A stretch of DNA of 64,000 nucleotides from contig JAILRA010000062.1 of the NCBI GenBank assembly GCA_024698715.1, positions 1 to 64,000 on the forward strand, read 5' to 3'. A program made the translations under genes and the position numbers. The stretch is from Lachnospiraceae bacterium (lineage in GTDB: Bacteria; Bacillota; Clostridia; Lachnospirales; Lachnospiraceae). Below the pieces are notes generated by a model. That model did not search any database and had not been told where the DNA came from. It saw nothing but the letters and a program-made list of their open reading frames with translations. This document shows positions 37,285 through 47,034 of this stretch, one piece after another (the first letter of the stretch is position 1; every line of letters begins with the position of its first letter).

Positions 37285-39206
37285 TGGCAAGAGAGAGCAA
37301 ACCCATTCAGATGGGAAGAAACAGAGGAATGGGACCTAAACCCAAACTCGATCACCCCATGAAAACATTTTTAAGACTTGTACGTTATTCATACGGAAGA
37401 TATCCGATCCCTTCCGTTATCGTATTTATCTGTATCATTTTTTCAACCATTACGCAGATAAAGGGAATGATGTTCTTACAGGTACTGATCGATGATTACA
37501 TCAAACCTCTTACGCAGGTGGATGTGCCCGATTACACCGGACTTTTGCATGCACTGTTAAAGATCGCCATTCTTTTTGCACTGGCAGGTCTTTCAACATT
37601 TACTTACAACAAGATAATGGTTTATGTTGCACAGGGAACCATGAAAAAACTCCGTATCGATCTGTTTACGCATATGGAAAAACTTCCCATAAAATATTTC
37701 GATACTCATTCGCACGGCGATATCATGTCGATTTATACGAACGATATCGATACCACAAGACAGATGATAGCACAAGCGATCATCCAGCTGGTTGCGAGTC
37801 TGGTAACGATAATCGGTACTTTCATAAGCCTTTTGAGACTGAGCCCGAGACTTACTCTTGTTTCGATCGCTATGATTGGACTTACATTTATCTCGACAAG
37901 GATAATCGCAGGCAAATCGGCAGGATTCTTCGTTTCGCAGCAAAAGAATCTCGGTGCAGTGAATGGTTACATCGAAGAAATGATGGAAGGTCAGAAAGTT
38001 GTAAAGGTCTTTTGCAGGGAAGATATATGTGAAAAAGAATTCGACGATCTGAACGAGGAATTGTATAAAACCGCATCCACGGCAGGAAAACTTATAAATA
38101 TCCTCGGACCGGTTAACGGACAGCTCGGTAATCTGAGTTTCGTATTAATATCGATAATCGGCGGTTTCTTTGCGATAAAAGGAATCGGAGGACTCACCAT
38201 AGGTGTTCTGGGAAGTTATCTTATGCTTAACAAGAGCGTTAACATGCCCATCATGCAGATCTCTCAGCAGTTTAATACCATAGTAATGGCTCTGGCAGGT
38301 GCTGACAGAGTATTCAAGCTTCTTGACGAACCCGTTGAAGAAGATGAAGGATACGTAACTTTGGTAAATGCCGTAAAGGAAAACGGTGAGATAAAGGAAA
38401 GCGAAAAAGAAACAGGTCTCTGGGCTTGGAAACATTACCATAAAGCCGACGATACCACGACTTATGTTGAGCTTAAGGGCAATGTGGTCCTTGATGATGT
38501 TGATTTCGGATATACCGAAGAAAAAATGGTTCTGCATAATATTGATATTTTTGCAAAACCCGGACAGAAGATCGCTTTTGTAGGATCGACCGGTGCGGGC
38601 AAAACCACGATCACGAACCTTATAAACAGATTTTACGATATTCAGGACGGAAAGATCCGTTATGATGGTATAAACGTAAACAAGATCAAAAAAGCAGACT
38701 TAAGAAAATCCCTCGGAATGGTTCTTCAGGATACGCATCTTTTTACCGGAACCGTAATGGAAAATATCAGATACGGCAAACTTGATGCTACCGACGAAGA
38801 AGTCATCGCGGCTGCAAAACTTGCGAATGCGCACGGATTCATCGAAAGACTTCCTCAGGGATACAATACGATGCTCAAAGGTGATGCGGCATCTCTTTCA
38901 CAGGGACAAAGACAGCTTTTGTCCATTGCGAGAGCAGCCATAGCAAATCCTCCCGTACTTATCCTGGATGAGGCTACAAGTTCCATCGATACAAGAACCG
39001 AGAAGCTTGTTCAGGAAGGCATGGATAAGCTTATGAGCGGACGTACCACTTTTGTTATAGCTCACAGACTTTCCACCGTAAAGAATTCCGACTGTATCAT
39101 GGTCCTTGAAGGCGGTCATATAGTGGAACGCGGAACACATGACGAACTGATCGAGCAAAAAGGCAAGTATTACGCTCTTTATACGGGCATGCACGAGTCT
39201 GCATGA
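37284..39206 (+). CDS. ABC exporter subunit, hydrolysing partner
   Basis: 640 residues: basic N-terminal tail, six TM helices, ATPase domain with Walker A GSTGAGKTT, Walker B LILDEATSSID with intact Glu, and a modified signature LSQGQ. Intact Glu here plus altered signature fits one degenerate composite site in the dimer with the preceding gene, as in LmrCD/TM287-288 exporters. About 60 extra residues sit between TM and ATPase domains (about 345-395). Confidence 0.93.
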   Translation: MARESKPIQMGRNRGMGPKPKLDHPMKTFLRLVRYSYGRYPIPSVIVFICIIFSTITQIKGMMFLQVLIDDYIKPLTQVDVPDYTGLLHALLKIAILFALAGLSTFTYNKIMVYVAQGTMKKLRIDLFTHMEKLPIKYFDTHSHGDIMSIYTNDIDTTRQMIAQAIIQLVASLVTIIGTFISLLRLSPRLTLVSIAMIGLTFISTRIIAGKSAGFFVSQQKNLGAVNGYIEEMMEGQKVVKVFCREDICEKEFDDLNEELYKTASTAGKLINILGPVNGQLGNLSFVLISIIGGFFAIKGIGGLTIGVLGSYLMLNKSVNMPIMQISQQFNTIVMALAGADRVFKLLDEPVEEDEGYVTLVNAVKENGEIKESEKETGLWAWKHYHKADDTTTYVELKGNVVLDDVDFGYTEEKMVLHNIDIFAKPGQKIAFVGSTGAGKTTITNLINRFYDIQDGKIRYDGINVNKIKKADLRKSLGMVLQDTHLFTGTVMENIRYGKLDATDEEVIAAAKLANAHGFIERLPQGYNTMLKGDAASLSQGQRQLLSIARAAIANPPVLILDEATSSIDTRTEKLVQEGMDKLMSGRTTFVIAHRLSTVKNSDCIMVLEGGHIVERGTHDELIEQKGKYYALYTGMHESA

Positions 39207-39219
39207 CATATAAAATCAC

Positions 39220-39249
39220 TTTACAGAGAAAGTGCAAATATAGTATAAT
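39220..39249 (+). promoter_or_regulatory. promoter of the mrp operon
   Basis: TTTACA, 18-bp spacer, TATAAT. Probably drives mrp and the four unknown genes through purB, as gaps between them are 4-31 bp. Confidence 0.7.
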
Positions 39250-39305
39250 AATAAAATATGACACACTATATATGCTGTTTTTAGCAAAACTTGGAGGAAA
39301 TATTC

Positions 39306-40127
39306 ATGAGTGAATGTACACATGACTGTTCCACATGTTCATCGAACTGTGCGGACAGAGAAAGTGAAAGTTTACTGCAGCCCTGCAACGAACTTTCACA
39401 TATAAGAAAAGTAATAGCTGTAGTATCGGGTAAGGGCGGTGTAGGAAAATCTCTTGTTACATCCTTACTCGCAGTAAACATGAAAAGAGAAGGTTATCAG
39501 GTTGGTATTCTTGATGCCGATATCACAGGACCCTCGATTCCGAAAATGTTCGGTATCACAGGAAAATGTGAGGGAAGCGAACAGGGCATTTATCCCGTAA
39601 GAAGCAAACTTGATACAGATGTTATTTCGATCAACTGTCTTCTGGAGAACGAAACCGATCCCGTTGTATGGAGAGGTCCTGTTATCGCAGGTACGGTAAC
39701 ACAGTTCTGGACAGATGTTATCTGGGGAGATAAGGATTTTCTTTTCGTTGACATGCCTCCCGGAACCGGCGATGTACCTCTGACGGTATTTCAGTCGATC
39801 CCCGTTGACGGCATCATCGTAGTGGCTTCTCCTCAGGAACTTGTCGGAATGATTGTAGAGAAAGCTGTTAAGATGGCGGATCTTATGAAGATTCCCGTAC
39901 TCGGAATCGTTGAAAACATGTCATATTTCGAGTGTCCGAACTGTAATGAAAAGCATTATATTTTCGGAGAATCCGGAATCGAAGAGATCGCAAAGAAACA
40001 CGACATACAGAATCTGGCTCGAATTCCCATCAATCCAAAACTTGCGGCTGCAGCCGACAAGGGAATGATTGAACTTTATGAAGGCGACTGGTTAAACGAT
40101 ATGACTGCCGCCCTCAAAGAAATCTGA
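39306..40127 (+). CDS. mrp: Mrp/NBP35-type P-loop ATPase, Fe-S carrier
   Basis: 273 residues. A Cys-rich N-terminus (C4, C8, C11, C15) precedes the deviant Walker A SGKGGVGKS and the family motifs DADITGPS, VDMPPGTGD, and the bridging CPNC near the C-terminus. These bind a 4Fe-4S cluster and pass it to target enzymes. Start set at the ATG after TTGGAGG; the TTG five codons earlier overlaps that ribosome site. Confidence 0.93.
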   Translation: MSECTHDCSTCSSNCADRESESLLQPCNELSHIRKVIAVVSGKGGVGKSLVTSLLAVNMKREGYQVGILDADITGPSIPKMFGITGKCEGSEQGIYPVRSKLDTDVISINCLLENETDPVVWRGPVIAGTVTQFWTDVIWGDKDFLFVDMPPGTGDVPLTVFQSIPVDGIIVVASPQELVGMIVEKAVKMADLMKIPVLGIVENMSYFECPNCNEKHYIFGESGIEEIAKKHDIQNLARIPINPKLAAAADKGMIELYEGDWLNDMTAALKEI

Positions 40128-40149
40128 TTGATTATGTGAGGTGAATTTC

Positions 40150-43100
40150 GTGAAAAGAACCGTACTTTCCATGGCTGAAGAAAACTTTGACTTTTCCGTT
40201 CATGACGGGAATGTTACTTTTTCGACCGAAAGAATAGAGTTCGTTTTTGACAGTGATACCGAAAGAAACGGTTCTTTTAAACTATATTGCGAAAGTGAAA
40301 CCCCCGTACTCGGAGTCTGCCAGGCCAATAATCCCAGAATGAGAGTCAACAATCCTCAGTTCAGGGGATTTGAGGCGGAAATTGATTTTACATTTGATTC
40401 GACCGGCATGGAGCCCGGCGATGTATCAAAGGGAGAGTTTATTCTTCTTACGGATAAAGGAGAATATTCTCTTCCTTTTATTTGTATCAGGGAAACGGGA
40501 TATATCAATTCCACTCTCGGACATATCAAAAACCTTTTCCATTTTGCCAATCTTGCGAGAACCAACTGGAACGAGGCGGTCAATGTCTTTTATTCAAACG
40601 ATTTCATTTCCCTTATAAACGGAAGTGACGGACAGTACAAAAGTCTTTACAGAGGCTTGAGCGAAAACGTTTTAAACGAACAGAATATTGACGAGTTTCT
40701 TGTAGCCATAAGGAAAAAAGACAGGATCACTTACAAGGTTGATGACAAAGATATCGTGATCGTTAATCCCAAGAATGAGATCACAAAGAGGATAACGGTC
40801 AATAAGAATACGTGGGGCTATGTCAACATTGACATCAAGTCCGACGGTAATTTTGTTTTCCTTCCCTGCAATCATTTTTCGGGAGATGATTTTGAGGATG
40901 ACGAACTCGAGATCGAAGTCAAGATAATACCCGAATTCCTGAAAAAGGGAAGAAATTTCGGAAAGATAACCATTATCACTCCGAGAGAATCCTTCACGGT
41001 AAATATAATCGTTGACAATGAATGCTGCGATGTTTTGAAACTTGAGAATCATATGTTCAACAAAGCTCTGGATTCTCTTTTAAGACTGTATCTTGATTTT
41101 TCTTTCGACAGGATATCACAGGATACCTGGTGCAAGGAAAGTCTTAAGATCGCTGAAGGAATCAACGGAACAAACGAACACAATATACTTGCAGGCCTTT
41201 TTAAGGCACAGATATATATTATCAGCAAAAAAGACAAGGAAGCGTCGAGAATACTTGACGGAATAGATGAGATAATCGAAAACGAAAGGCTTTCAAACGA
41301 GACTTACGGATATTATCTGTATATTACAAGCCTTCTTTCAAAAGAAGCGGATATCGTCAGCAAATCCCTTCGTAAGATCAAAAAATTCTATGCCAAAGAT
41401 ATGGGCAATTCGGTTTTGTCCTGGCTTATTTTATATCTTACCGAAGACTTCTATTCAAAGAGCGACAAGAAACTTGAGTTTCTTGTAGAACAGTTCAGAT
41501 TAGGCAATAATTCGCCTCTTCTTTATGTCGAAGGCATAAATATCTTAAATGATAATCCGTCTCTTCTGATGAAACTGGATGATTACGAAGAAGCGGTACT
41601 TCGTTTCGGTCTTAAATACAAAGCCATCAGTGCGAATCTGGGAGAGAGGATCCAGTTCTTTGTTTCCAGACTGAAAGAATTCAAGCCTTTATGGTTTGAG
41701 ATCCTCAAATATCAGTATGCATATATGCCCAGCAAAGAACTTCTCAATACGATAGTATCGTACCTTTGCAAGGGAAATAAGATCGGTGAGGAATATTTTG
41801 AATGGTATTCGCTCGGCGTTCAGGCAGAACTCAGGATCACAAGACTTTATGAGTTTTACATGGACTGTCTGCCTCAGGGATATGACAAAGATCTGCCGCA
41901 GATGGTAATGATGTATTTTGCTTACCAGAATGACCTTGATTACAGAAAGAAAGCATTTCTTTATCACAATGTTCTGACAAGAAAATCAAAATATCCCGAA
42001 ATTGCCGTTTCATACAGAGAAACTCTTGAAGCATTTGCAAGAGAGCAGATCAAAGACAGACATATAAATGAGGATATGCTGTTCATTTACGCCAAAGTCA
42101 TGAATCCCGAATTTGTTACCGAGGATATAGCCAATGAATGCGTAACTTTACAGTTTATTAGAAGAGTAACGGTTCCCTCGGGAATGAGGAGAGTCATTCT
42201 TATACATGACAAGGTTATCGGAGAACAGAAATTCACTCCCGAAGGCGGTTATGTATACTGTCCGATCTATTCCAGGGATTTCAGACTGTTTTATGAAGAT
42301 ATATACGGCAACAGAATGGTAGTTCCCGAAGAAAACATATCCGGTGCCATCCTGAACAATCCGATGCTGCTCGAAAAGATCGCTCATATGGTTTCGGACA
42401 AGATTGGGATCATCATGTGCAGAGTGGAGAGTTCTTATTCATACGAAACGATCACGGATGACAATGTTTTCGATTATGAAAGACTCTTACATTCGGATAT
42501 AATCACATATACATACAAGAAGATCATAGTCAAAAATCTTCTGACTTACTATTTTGAAAACGATTATTATTCTGAACTTGAAGAAATATTAAATACAGTT
42601 AAACCCGAGATCTTCGAAGGAAGCGAAAAAGGAACTTTCCTTCAGATCCTGATAGCCCGCGGAATGTATGACACCGCATTTTCGGTATTGAACAGATTCG
42701 GAACCGAACATGTGGAAATAAAGAGTATTTTGCGTCTGGTATCCAGACTTCTCGAAAGAACCGATTTCGAGGAAAACGAGATGCTTATTTCATATGCCCA
42801 GTATGTTTACAGATCGGGCAAGTATGACGGCAATATCCTCGCATATCTGGAACAGCATTTCAGAGGCAACGTAAAAGAACTTAAGAACCTGTACAAGGAC
42901 TGCGAGGCATTCGGACTCGATACTTATATTCTCATAGAAAACATTATCATTCAGATACTGTTTACGAATGTATTTTGTTCTGACAAGATCAAATATCTTG
43001 ATGCGTTCATAGAGATGCAGGGTACCTACGGTCTTGAAAAAGCATTTCTCGCTCAGTGTGCATACGATTATTTTGTAAAAGACACAATAACGGACGATTA

Positions 43101-43704
43101 TATTTTCGAAAGAATAGAGAAGCACCTCAAAGAAGGTGAAAAATTAAACAGAGTCACCAAACTTGCTCTTTTGAAGAATTATTCGTTTGTTGAAAAAGAG
43201 AACTGGAACAAAGCTCTTATCGACAGGATCGTCAACGAAGAACTTGAAAAAAAGATATGCTTCCCGTTCTTCATGACTTTTGAATCGATCGTTAGAAATC
43301 TTCAGAGTTATTCTGATTATTCTTTCGTGGAATACAGAGGTAATCCCAACGGACATGTTGTGATCCATTACTGTGTTGAACACGATGACGGTGTGGCTAC
43401 CGAATACAGAAAAGAGGAGATGAATCATCTTTACGGAGGAATATTCGTAAAGGCATTCATTCTTTTCTGCGGAGAGACGGTTCAGTATTATATCACTGAA
43501 GAAAACAGGAATGTTGAACAGCTCACACAAAGCTCTGTACTGACACGACCCGAAGCGGAAACGGAAAGCAAGCCCTGGAGATTTACGGCTCTCAACGACT
43601 GTATCATCGCAAAGCAGCTTGATGACTATGTTACGGTTGAAAACGATCTGGTTTCCTATATGGAAAAAGATTTTCTGACCAAGGAACTCTTTAAGATTAT
43701 CTGA
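40150..43704 (+). CDS. giant uncharacterised protein (DUF5717-like)
   Basis: About 1184 residues, no TM helix and no signal peptide. The N-terminus has two beta-sandwich-like segments (about 10-120 and 185-310) that read like Ig or chaperone-type domains (KGEFILLTDKGEYSLPF; NFGKITIITPRESFTVNI). The rest is long helical superhelix, broken by beta stretches near 670-740 and at the C-terminus. I recall this family as DUF5717, seen next to DUF5716 in Lachnospiraceae; no function is known to me. The GTG at 40150 is well spaced from GAGGTG and preferred over the GTG at 40141. Part of the mrp-purB chain. Confidence 0.8.
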   Translation: MKRTVLSMAEENFDFSVHDGNVTFSTERIEFVFDSDTERNGSFKLYCESETPVLGVCQANNPRMRVNNPQFRGFEAEIDFTFDSTGMEPGDVSKGEFILLTDKGEYSLPFICIRETGYINSTLGHIKNLFHFANLARTNWNEAVNVFYSNDFISLINGSDGQYKSLYRGLSENVLNEQNIDEFLVAIRKKDRITYKVDDKDIVIVNPKNEITKRITVNKNTWGYVNIDIKSDGNFVFLPCNHFSGDDFEDDELEIEVKIIPEFLKKGRNFGKITIITPRESFTVNIIVDNECCDVLKLENHMFNKALDSLLRLYLDFSFDRISQDTWCKESLKIAEGINGTNEHNILAGLFKAQIYIISKKDKEASRILDGIDEIIENERLSNETYGYYLYITSLLSKEADIVSKSLRKIKKFYAKDMGNSVLSWLILYLTEDFYSKSDKKLEFLVEQFRLGNNSPLLYVEGINILNDNPSLLMKLDDYEEAVLRFGLKYKAISANLGERIQFFVSRLKEFKPLWFEILKYQYAYMPSKELLNTIVSYLCKGNKIGEEYFEWYSLGVQAELRITRLYEFYMDCLPQGYDKDLPQMVMMYFAYQNDLDYRKKAFLYHNVLTRKSKYPEIAVSYRETLEAFAREQIKDRHINEDMLFIYAKVMNPEFVTEDIANECVTLQFIRRVTVPSGMRRVILIHDKVIGEQKFTPEGGYVYCPIYSRDFRLFYEDIYGNRMVVPEENISGAILNNPMLLEKIAHMVSDKIGIIMCRVESSYSYETITDDNVFDYERLLHSDIITYTYKKIIVKNLLTYYFENDYYSELEEILNTVKPEIFEGSEKGTFLQILIARGMYDTAFSVLNRFGTEHVEIKSILRLVSRLLERTDFEENEMLISYAQYVYRSGKYDGNILAYLEQHFRGNVKELKNLYKDCEAFGLDTYILIENIIIQILFTNVFCSDKIKYLDAFIEMQGTYGLEKAFLAQCAYDYFVKDTITDDYIFERIEKHLKEGEKLNRVTKLALLKNYSFVEKENWNKALIDRIVNEELEKKICFPFFMTFESIVRNLQSYSDYSFVEYRGNPNGHVVIHYCVEHDDGVATEYRKEEMNHLYGGIFVKAFILFCGETVQYYITEENRNVEQLTQSSVLTRPEAETESKPWRFTALNDCIIAKQLDDYVTVENDLVSYMEKDFLTKELFKII

Positions 43705-43720
43705 TTTACGAGGAAGATAA

Positions 43721-45013
43721 ATGATTTCCGAAATTAAAGAAGTTTTTGACAAAATAAACAGAGACAGATACGTGATCGGACTCGATATCAACGATTCGTT
43801 CGCTCAGGTTTCGGTATGCAAGGTGGATTCCGACAATCCCACAACTATCAGCGTATCGGAAGATACGGACGAATTCAATGTCGAGCTCTATATGCTCAAA
43901 AGAAGGACCGACGGTGTCTGGCTTTTCGGTAAGGAAGCGAAAGAAGCTGAGGAAGACGGAGTTCTTGTAAGCAATCTTTTTGAGAGAGCAAGACTTAAGA
44001 AGACCGTCAGGATCGACAGGGAAGAATATCTTGCAAAAGATATATTTCTTTTGTTTTTAAAGAAAGTCCTTCTGATGTTCCCGGGAATGATGACGCCCGA
44101 TAAGATCATATCGATCACCATCACGTTAAAGGATGCGGATTCCGATACCATCATGATGCTTCAGGAACTGCCTTCGATGCTCAAGGTAAATCCCGAGATC
44201 CTTCATTTCATTACCTACGAAGAGAGCTTTTATTATTACATGCTCTATCAGCCCGGAGAACTGCAGAATCATAATATACTTCTTTATGATTCGTCGGGAG
44301 AAAAGCTTCGTTCTTATTCTTTGATGAGAAATTATTTTAAAACGCCCGGAGTTGCTACCGTTGACGTTAAGGAATACATCAATTTTTCCACCGAAAGTCC
44401 CGCTGAATACGACAGAAGGGAAAAAGATGCGCTGTTTTTGCGAATTTCGACTGAGATATGCAATTCGACCGTTTACTCAGGTGTTTACCTCATCGGAAAT
44501 CTTTTCTATTCCGAATGGTCTTCGGAATCTCTTCAGTATTTATGCAAGGGAAGAAAGGTTTTCAAGGGTAATAATCTTTTCTCCAAAGGTGCATGCTATG
44601 CTGCCAAGGAAAAGCATAATCCTTCGGGAAGAGAAGATAAGATCAAATATCTTGGAAATGACAGACTCAAAGTTACCATCGGAGTGGAAACCGATGATGA
44701 TCCCAAAGAGCAGATACCTCTTATCGAGGCGGGTTCTCAATGGTTCGAATCCATCGGAAAATGCGAACTCATTCTGAAAGAAACGGATAAGATCAATATT
44801 TATCTGTCATATGTATACAATAATGTTTTTACAAAAGGCGAGATCACTTTACCCGGTCTTATAACATCGAGTAACAGGATCACCAGAGTTTCGATAGAAG
44901 TTAAGATGACAAACGAGAATACCGTACTTTTCAAAGTATGGGATATGGGATTCGGTGAATTGTTCCCCTCCACGGGAAAAGACTGGGAACAGGAATTAAA
45001 ATTGGAAGGATGA
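43721..45013 (+). CDS. divergent Hsp70/actin-fold ATPase-like protein (DUF5716-like)
   Basis: 430 residues. The layout follows Hsp70: phosphate-1 loop VIGLDINDSFAQVSV (about 18-32), YEESFYYYML connecting region (about 165), phosphate-2 loop LLYDSSGEKLRSYSL (D190), adenosine motif VYLIGNLFYSEW (about 260), KGACYAAK, then a beta domain (about 305-430) like a substrate-binding half. The loops are poorer in Gly/Thr than in DnaK, so ATP hydrolysis is not assured. I recall the family as DUF5716. It lies 16 bp after the giant gene and 4 bp before the TPR gene. Confidence 0.75.
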   Translation: MISEIKEVFDKINRDRYVIGLDINDSFAQVSVCKVDSDNPTTISVSEDTDEFNVELYMLKRRTDGVWLFGKEAKEAEEDGVLVSNLFERARLKKTVRIDREEYLAKDIFLLFLKKVLLMFPGMMTPDKIISITITLKDADSDTIMMLQELPSMLKVNPEILHFITYEESFYYYMLYQPGELQNHNILLYDSSGEKLRSYSLMRNYFKTPGVATVDVKEYINFSTESPAEYDRREKDALFLRISTEICNSTVYSGVYLIGNLFYSEWSSESLQYLCKGRKVFKGNNLFSKGACYAAKEKHNPSGREDKIKYLGNDRLKVTIGVETDDDPKEQIPLIEAGSQWFESIGKCELILKETDKINIYLSYVYNNVFTKGEITLPGLITSSNRITRVSIEVKMTNENTVLFKVWDMGFGELFPSTGKDWEQELKLEG

Positions 45014-45017
45014 TTTT

Positions 45018-45848
45018 ATGGGAAAGGTATATAAACCCATATCGGGAAAAGCCGGCAAACCTTTTTTTCTGGACAGGATCTGCACTCAGGTATATTCTGC
45101 CGATGAACTGATATACTGTCTCGGAGAAAATCCCGAACTTCTCACCGTTGACATGTTCGGAAAGGAACTTTGCCAGTGGCTTGAGGAAGACTGCAATGCC
45201 GGAGAACTTGCCGAAATGATAGCAAGACTTGTCAAATCGAAGGCTGACATCATAAAGATAGTAACCGCTCTTTTAAACAGCGCTGCTTTTATCTCACAGG
45301 ATGAGATCAGAAGGATCGTTAAGATCATTAAGGATGAGGAAGGAAGCAGCGAATTCGACAAGAGAAAAGCAAGAGGCGATTTTTTCCTTACAAAAGAACG
45401 TTATGAATATGCAATCAGGGAATATGAAACATTGCTGTCGACACTGAATAACGAAGAGTCGGACCGTGTTGCAAATATTTATCACAATATGGGTGTTGCA
45501 AAAGCAAGACTGTTTTTGTTTGAACAGGCTTCCGAGGATTTTCTTCGTGCTTATGACTGTAACGAAGAACCGATCCATTATTATGCATATATCGCAACCC
45601 TGCGTTTTACGCTTACCGACAGGGATTATGTAAGAACCATCGGAAATGACGCGAAAATGAGGGAAGTGACCCTTAAGCTTGAAGAGGATCTGGACAACGC
45701 CAAGAAAAAGTTTTTGGAAAGTCCCGAATATACGGATTTCCTTAACAAGAAAGAAGAGAGCAAAGAAGGCGGAAGATATGCTTTCTGCAGTTTTCTCGAC
45801 ATGAAACTCAACGAAAAGAAAGAAGAGTATAACAAATACGTTTATTAA
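45018..45848 (+). CDS. TPR-containing protein
   Basis: 276 residues, soluble. Two tetratricopeptide-like repeats are visible at about 115-190 (RGDFFLTKERYEYAIREYET and IYHNMGVAKARLFLFEQASE), flanked by helical segments and a charged C-terminus. TPRs bind partner proteins, so it may be the adaptor between the neighbouring Hsp70-like and giant proteins; this is inference. Starts 4 bp after the preceding stop. Confidence 0.78.
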   Translation: MGKVYKPISGKAGKPFFLDRICTQVYSADELIYCLGENPELLTVDMFGKELCQWLEEDCNAGELAEMIARLVKSKADIIKIVTALLNSAAFISQDEIRRIVKIIKDEEGSSEFDKRKARGDFFLTKERYEYAIREYETLLSTLNNEESDRVANIYHNMGVAKARLFLFEQASEDFLRAYDCNEEPIHYYAYIATLRFTLTDRDYVRTIGNDAKMREVTLKLEEDLDNAKKKFLESPEYTDFLNKKEESKEGGRYAFCSFLDMKLNEKKEEYNKYVY

Positions 45849-45857
45849 AGGGACAGT

Positions 45858-47003
45858 ATGGGATTTTTAAAAAATCTTTTTAAAAAAAGAGAAAAAATCG
45901 AAGAAAATTCCCCGCTTGACTTTTTCGATTCTCAGATCCACAACGATGAGGAACGAAGAAAGTATGTTTCGACCGCCTTCATGCAGATGAAGGAAATCTC
46001 GTCAGAAATAGACGATCTGCGACTGGAATACAGTGCGATCACACAGTTTTTAAATGACTGTGATGAGATCGACAAGATTCCCGAGGAAGTCAAGATCCCG
46101 ATAGAAGATGCGGCCAATGAGATACTGACCGTTAAAACCAATAAAGAAAAGTACTATCTTGAAAAACCTTTAATGGATGAAGATATGTACAACAGAATGG
46201 ACAAGATAGAAGATGAGTTTCCCGAGATCTACAATAAGATCAAAGATGCGGAAGAATTCCAGGGAAAGATAAAATCGGATCTGAAAAAAGTCGAAGGAGA
46301 AAAACAGGCTTATTTTTACAGACGTCATGAACTGAATGCGATGCTTAAAAACATAATAGGGGTTATCGTCATCGCACTGGTTGCGTTTGCTGTCTGCAAT
46401 ATAATCCTGATTGTTCTGGCGATCGCGCTTAATATGGATGTAAAGATAGGCTTCCTTCTTTCCGTTACTATCCTCATAGTGGTTTACTCACTGCTTTTCA
46501 TGAAAGGAAATGACTTGAGAAAGGAGTCCGATAAACTGGACAGAACGATCATCAAGATCATTCAGCTTCAGAATTCCGTAAAGATCAGACTTGTAAACAA
46601 TACCAATCTTCTGGATTATCTGTATTTAAAATACAATACCGATTCTTCAAAAGAACTTAAGAAGAATTTTGATCTTTTTTCTGAAGAAAAACACAGGCGT
46701 GAACAGTATGAACGGGCTAATAAAGATCTGCCTGCAGCCAAGAGAAAACTCATGAATCTTTTAAGGAATCTGCCTCTTTACGATCCGGTATCCTGGGTTC
46801 ATACGCCGGAAGCGCTCGTCAATCGTAACGAACTGGTTGAGATCCGTCATGAAATGATAGGAAGAAGACAAAAGCTTCGTGAACAGATCGAAGAAAACAC
46901 GAAGAGTGCAGAAAAGATCCGTGATGAAATAAAAGAAATGATCAGACGTTATCCCAAATATTCCGTTGAACTTATGAATATGATGAGGGATTTTGACAAA
47001 TAA
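45858..47003 (+). CDS. coiled-coil membrane protein
   Basis: 381 residues: a charged coiled-coil half (about 20-160), two adjacent TM helices (about 163-190 and 195-213), and a second coiled-coil half (about 220-381) rich in Glu, Lys and Arg. Both ends would lie in the cytosol. Not recognised. It closes the unknown four-gene cluster and may tether it to the membrane. purB follows after 31 bp. Confidence 0.75.
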   Translation: MGFLKNLFKKREKIEENSPLDFFDSQIHNDEERRKYVSTAFMQMKEISSEIDDLRLEYSAITQFLNDCDEIDKIPEEVKIPIEDAANEILTVKTNKEKYYLEKPLMDEDMYNRMDKIEDEFPEIYNKIKDAEEFQGKIKSDLKKVEGEKQAYFYRRHELNAMLKNIIGVIVIALVAFAVCNIILIVLAIALNMDVKIGFLLSVTILIVVYSLLFMKGNDLRKESDKLDRTIIKIIQLQNSVKIRLVNNTNLLDYLYLKYNTDSSKELKKNFDLFSEEKHRREQYERANKDLPAAKRKLMNLLRNLPLYDPVSWVHTPEALVNRNELVEIRHEMIGRRQKLREQIEENTKSAEKIRDEIKEMIRRYPKYSVELMNMMRDFDK

Positions 47004-47034
47004 AAAAGAAAGTTATTTAAGGAAGGAACTTGCA

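Noticed and set aside
46993..47034. upstream extension of purB overlapping the coiled-coil gene
   Set aside because: The ATG at 47035 has the correct GGAAGG spacing and gives the family's N-terminus.
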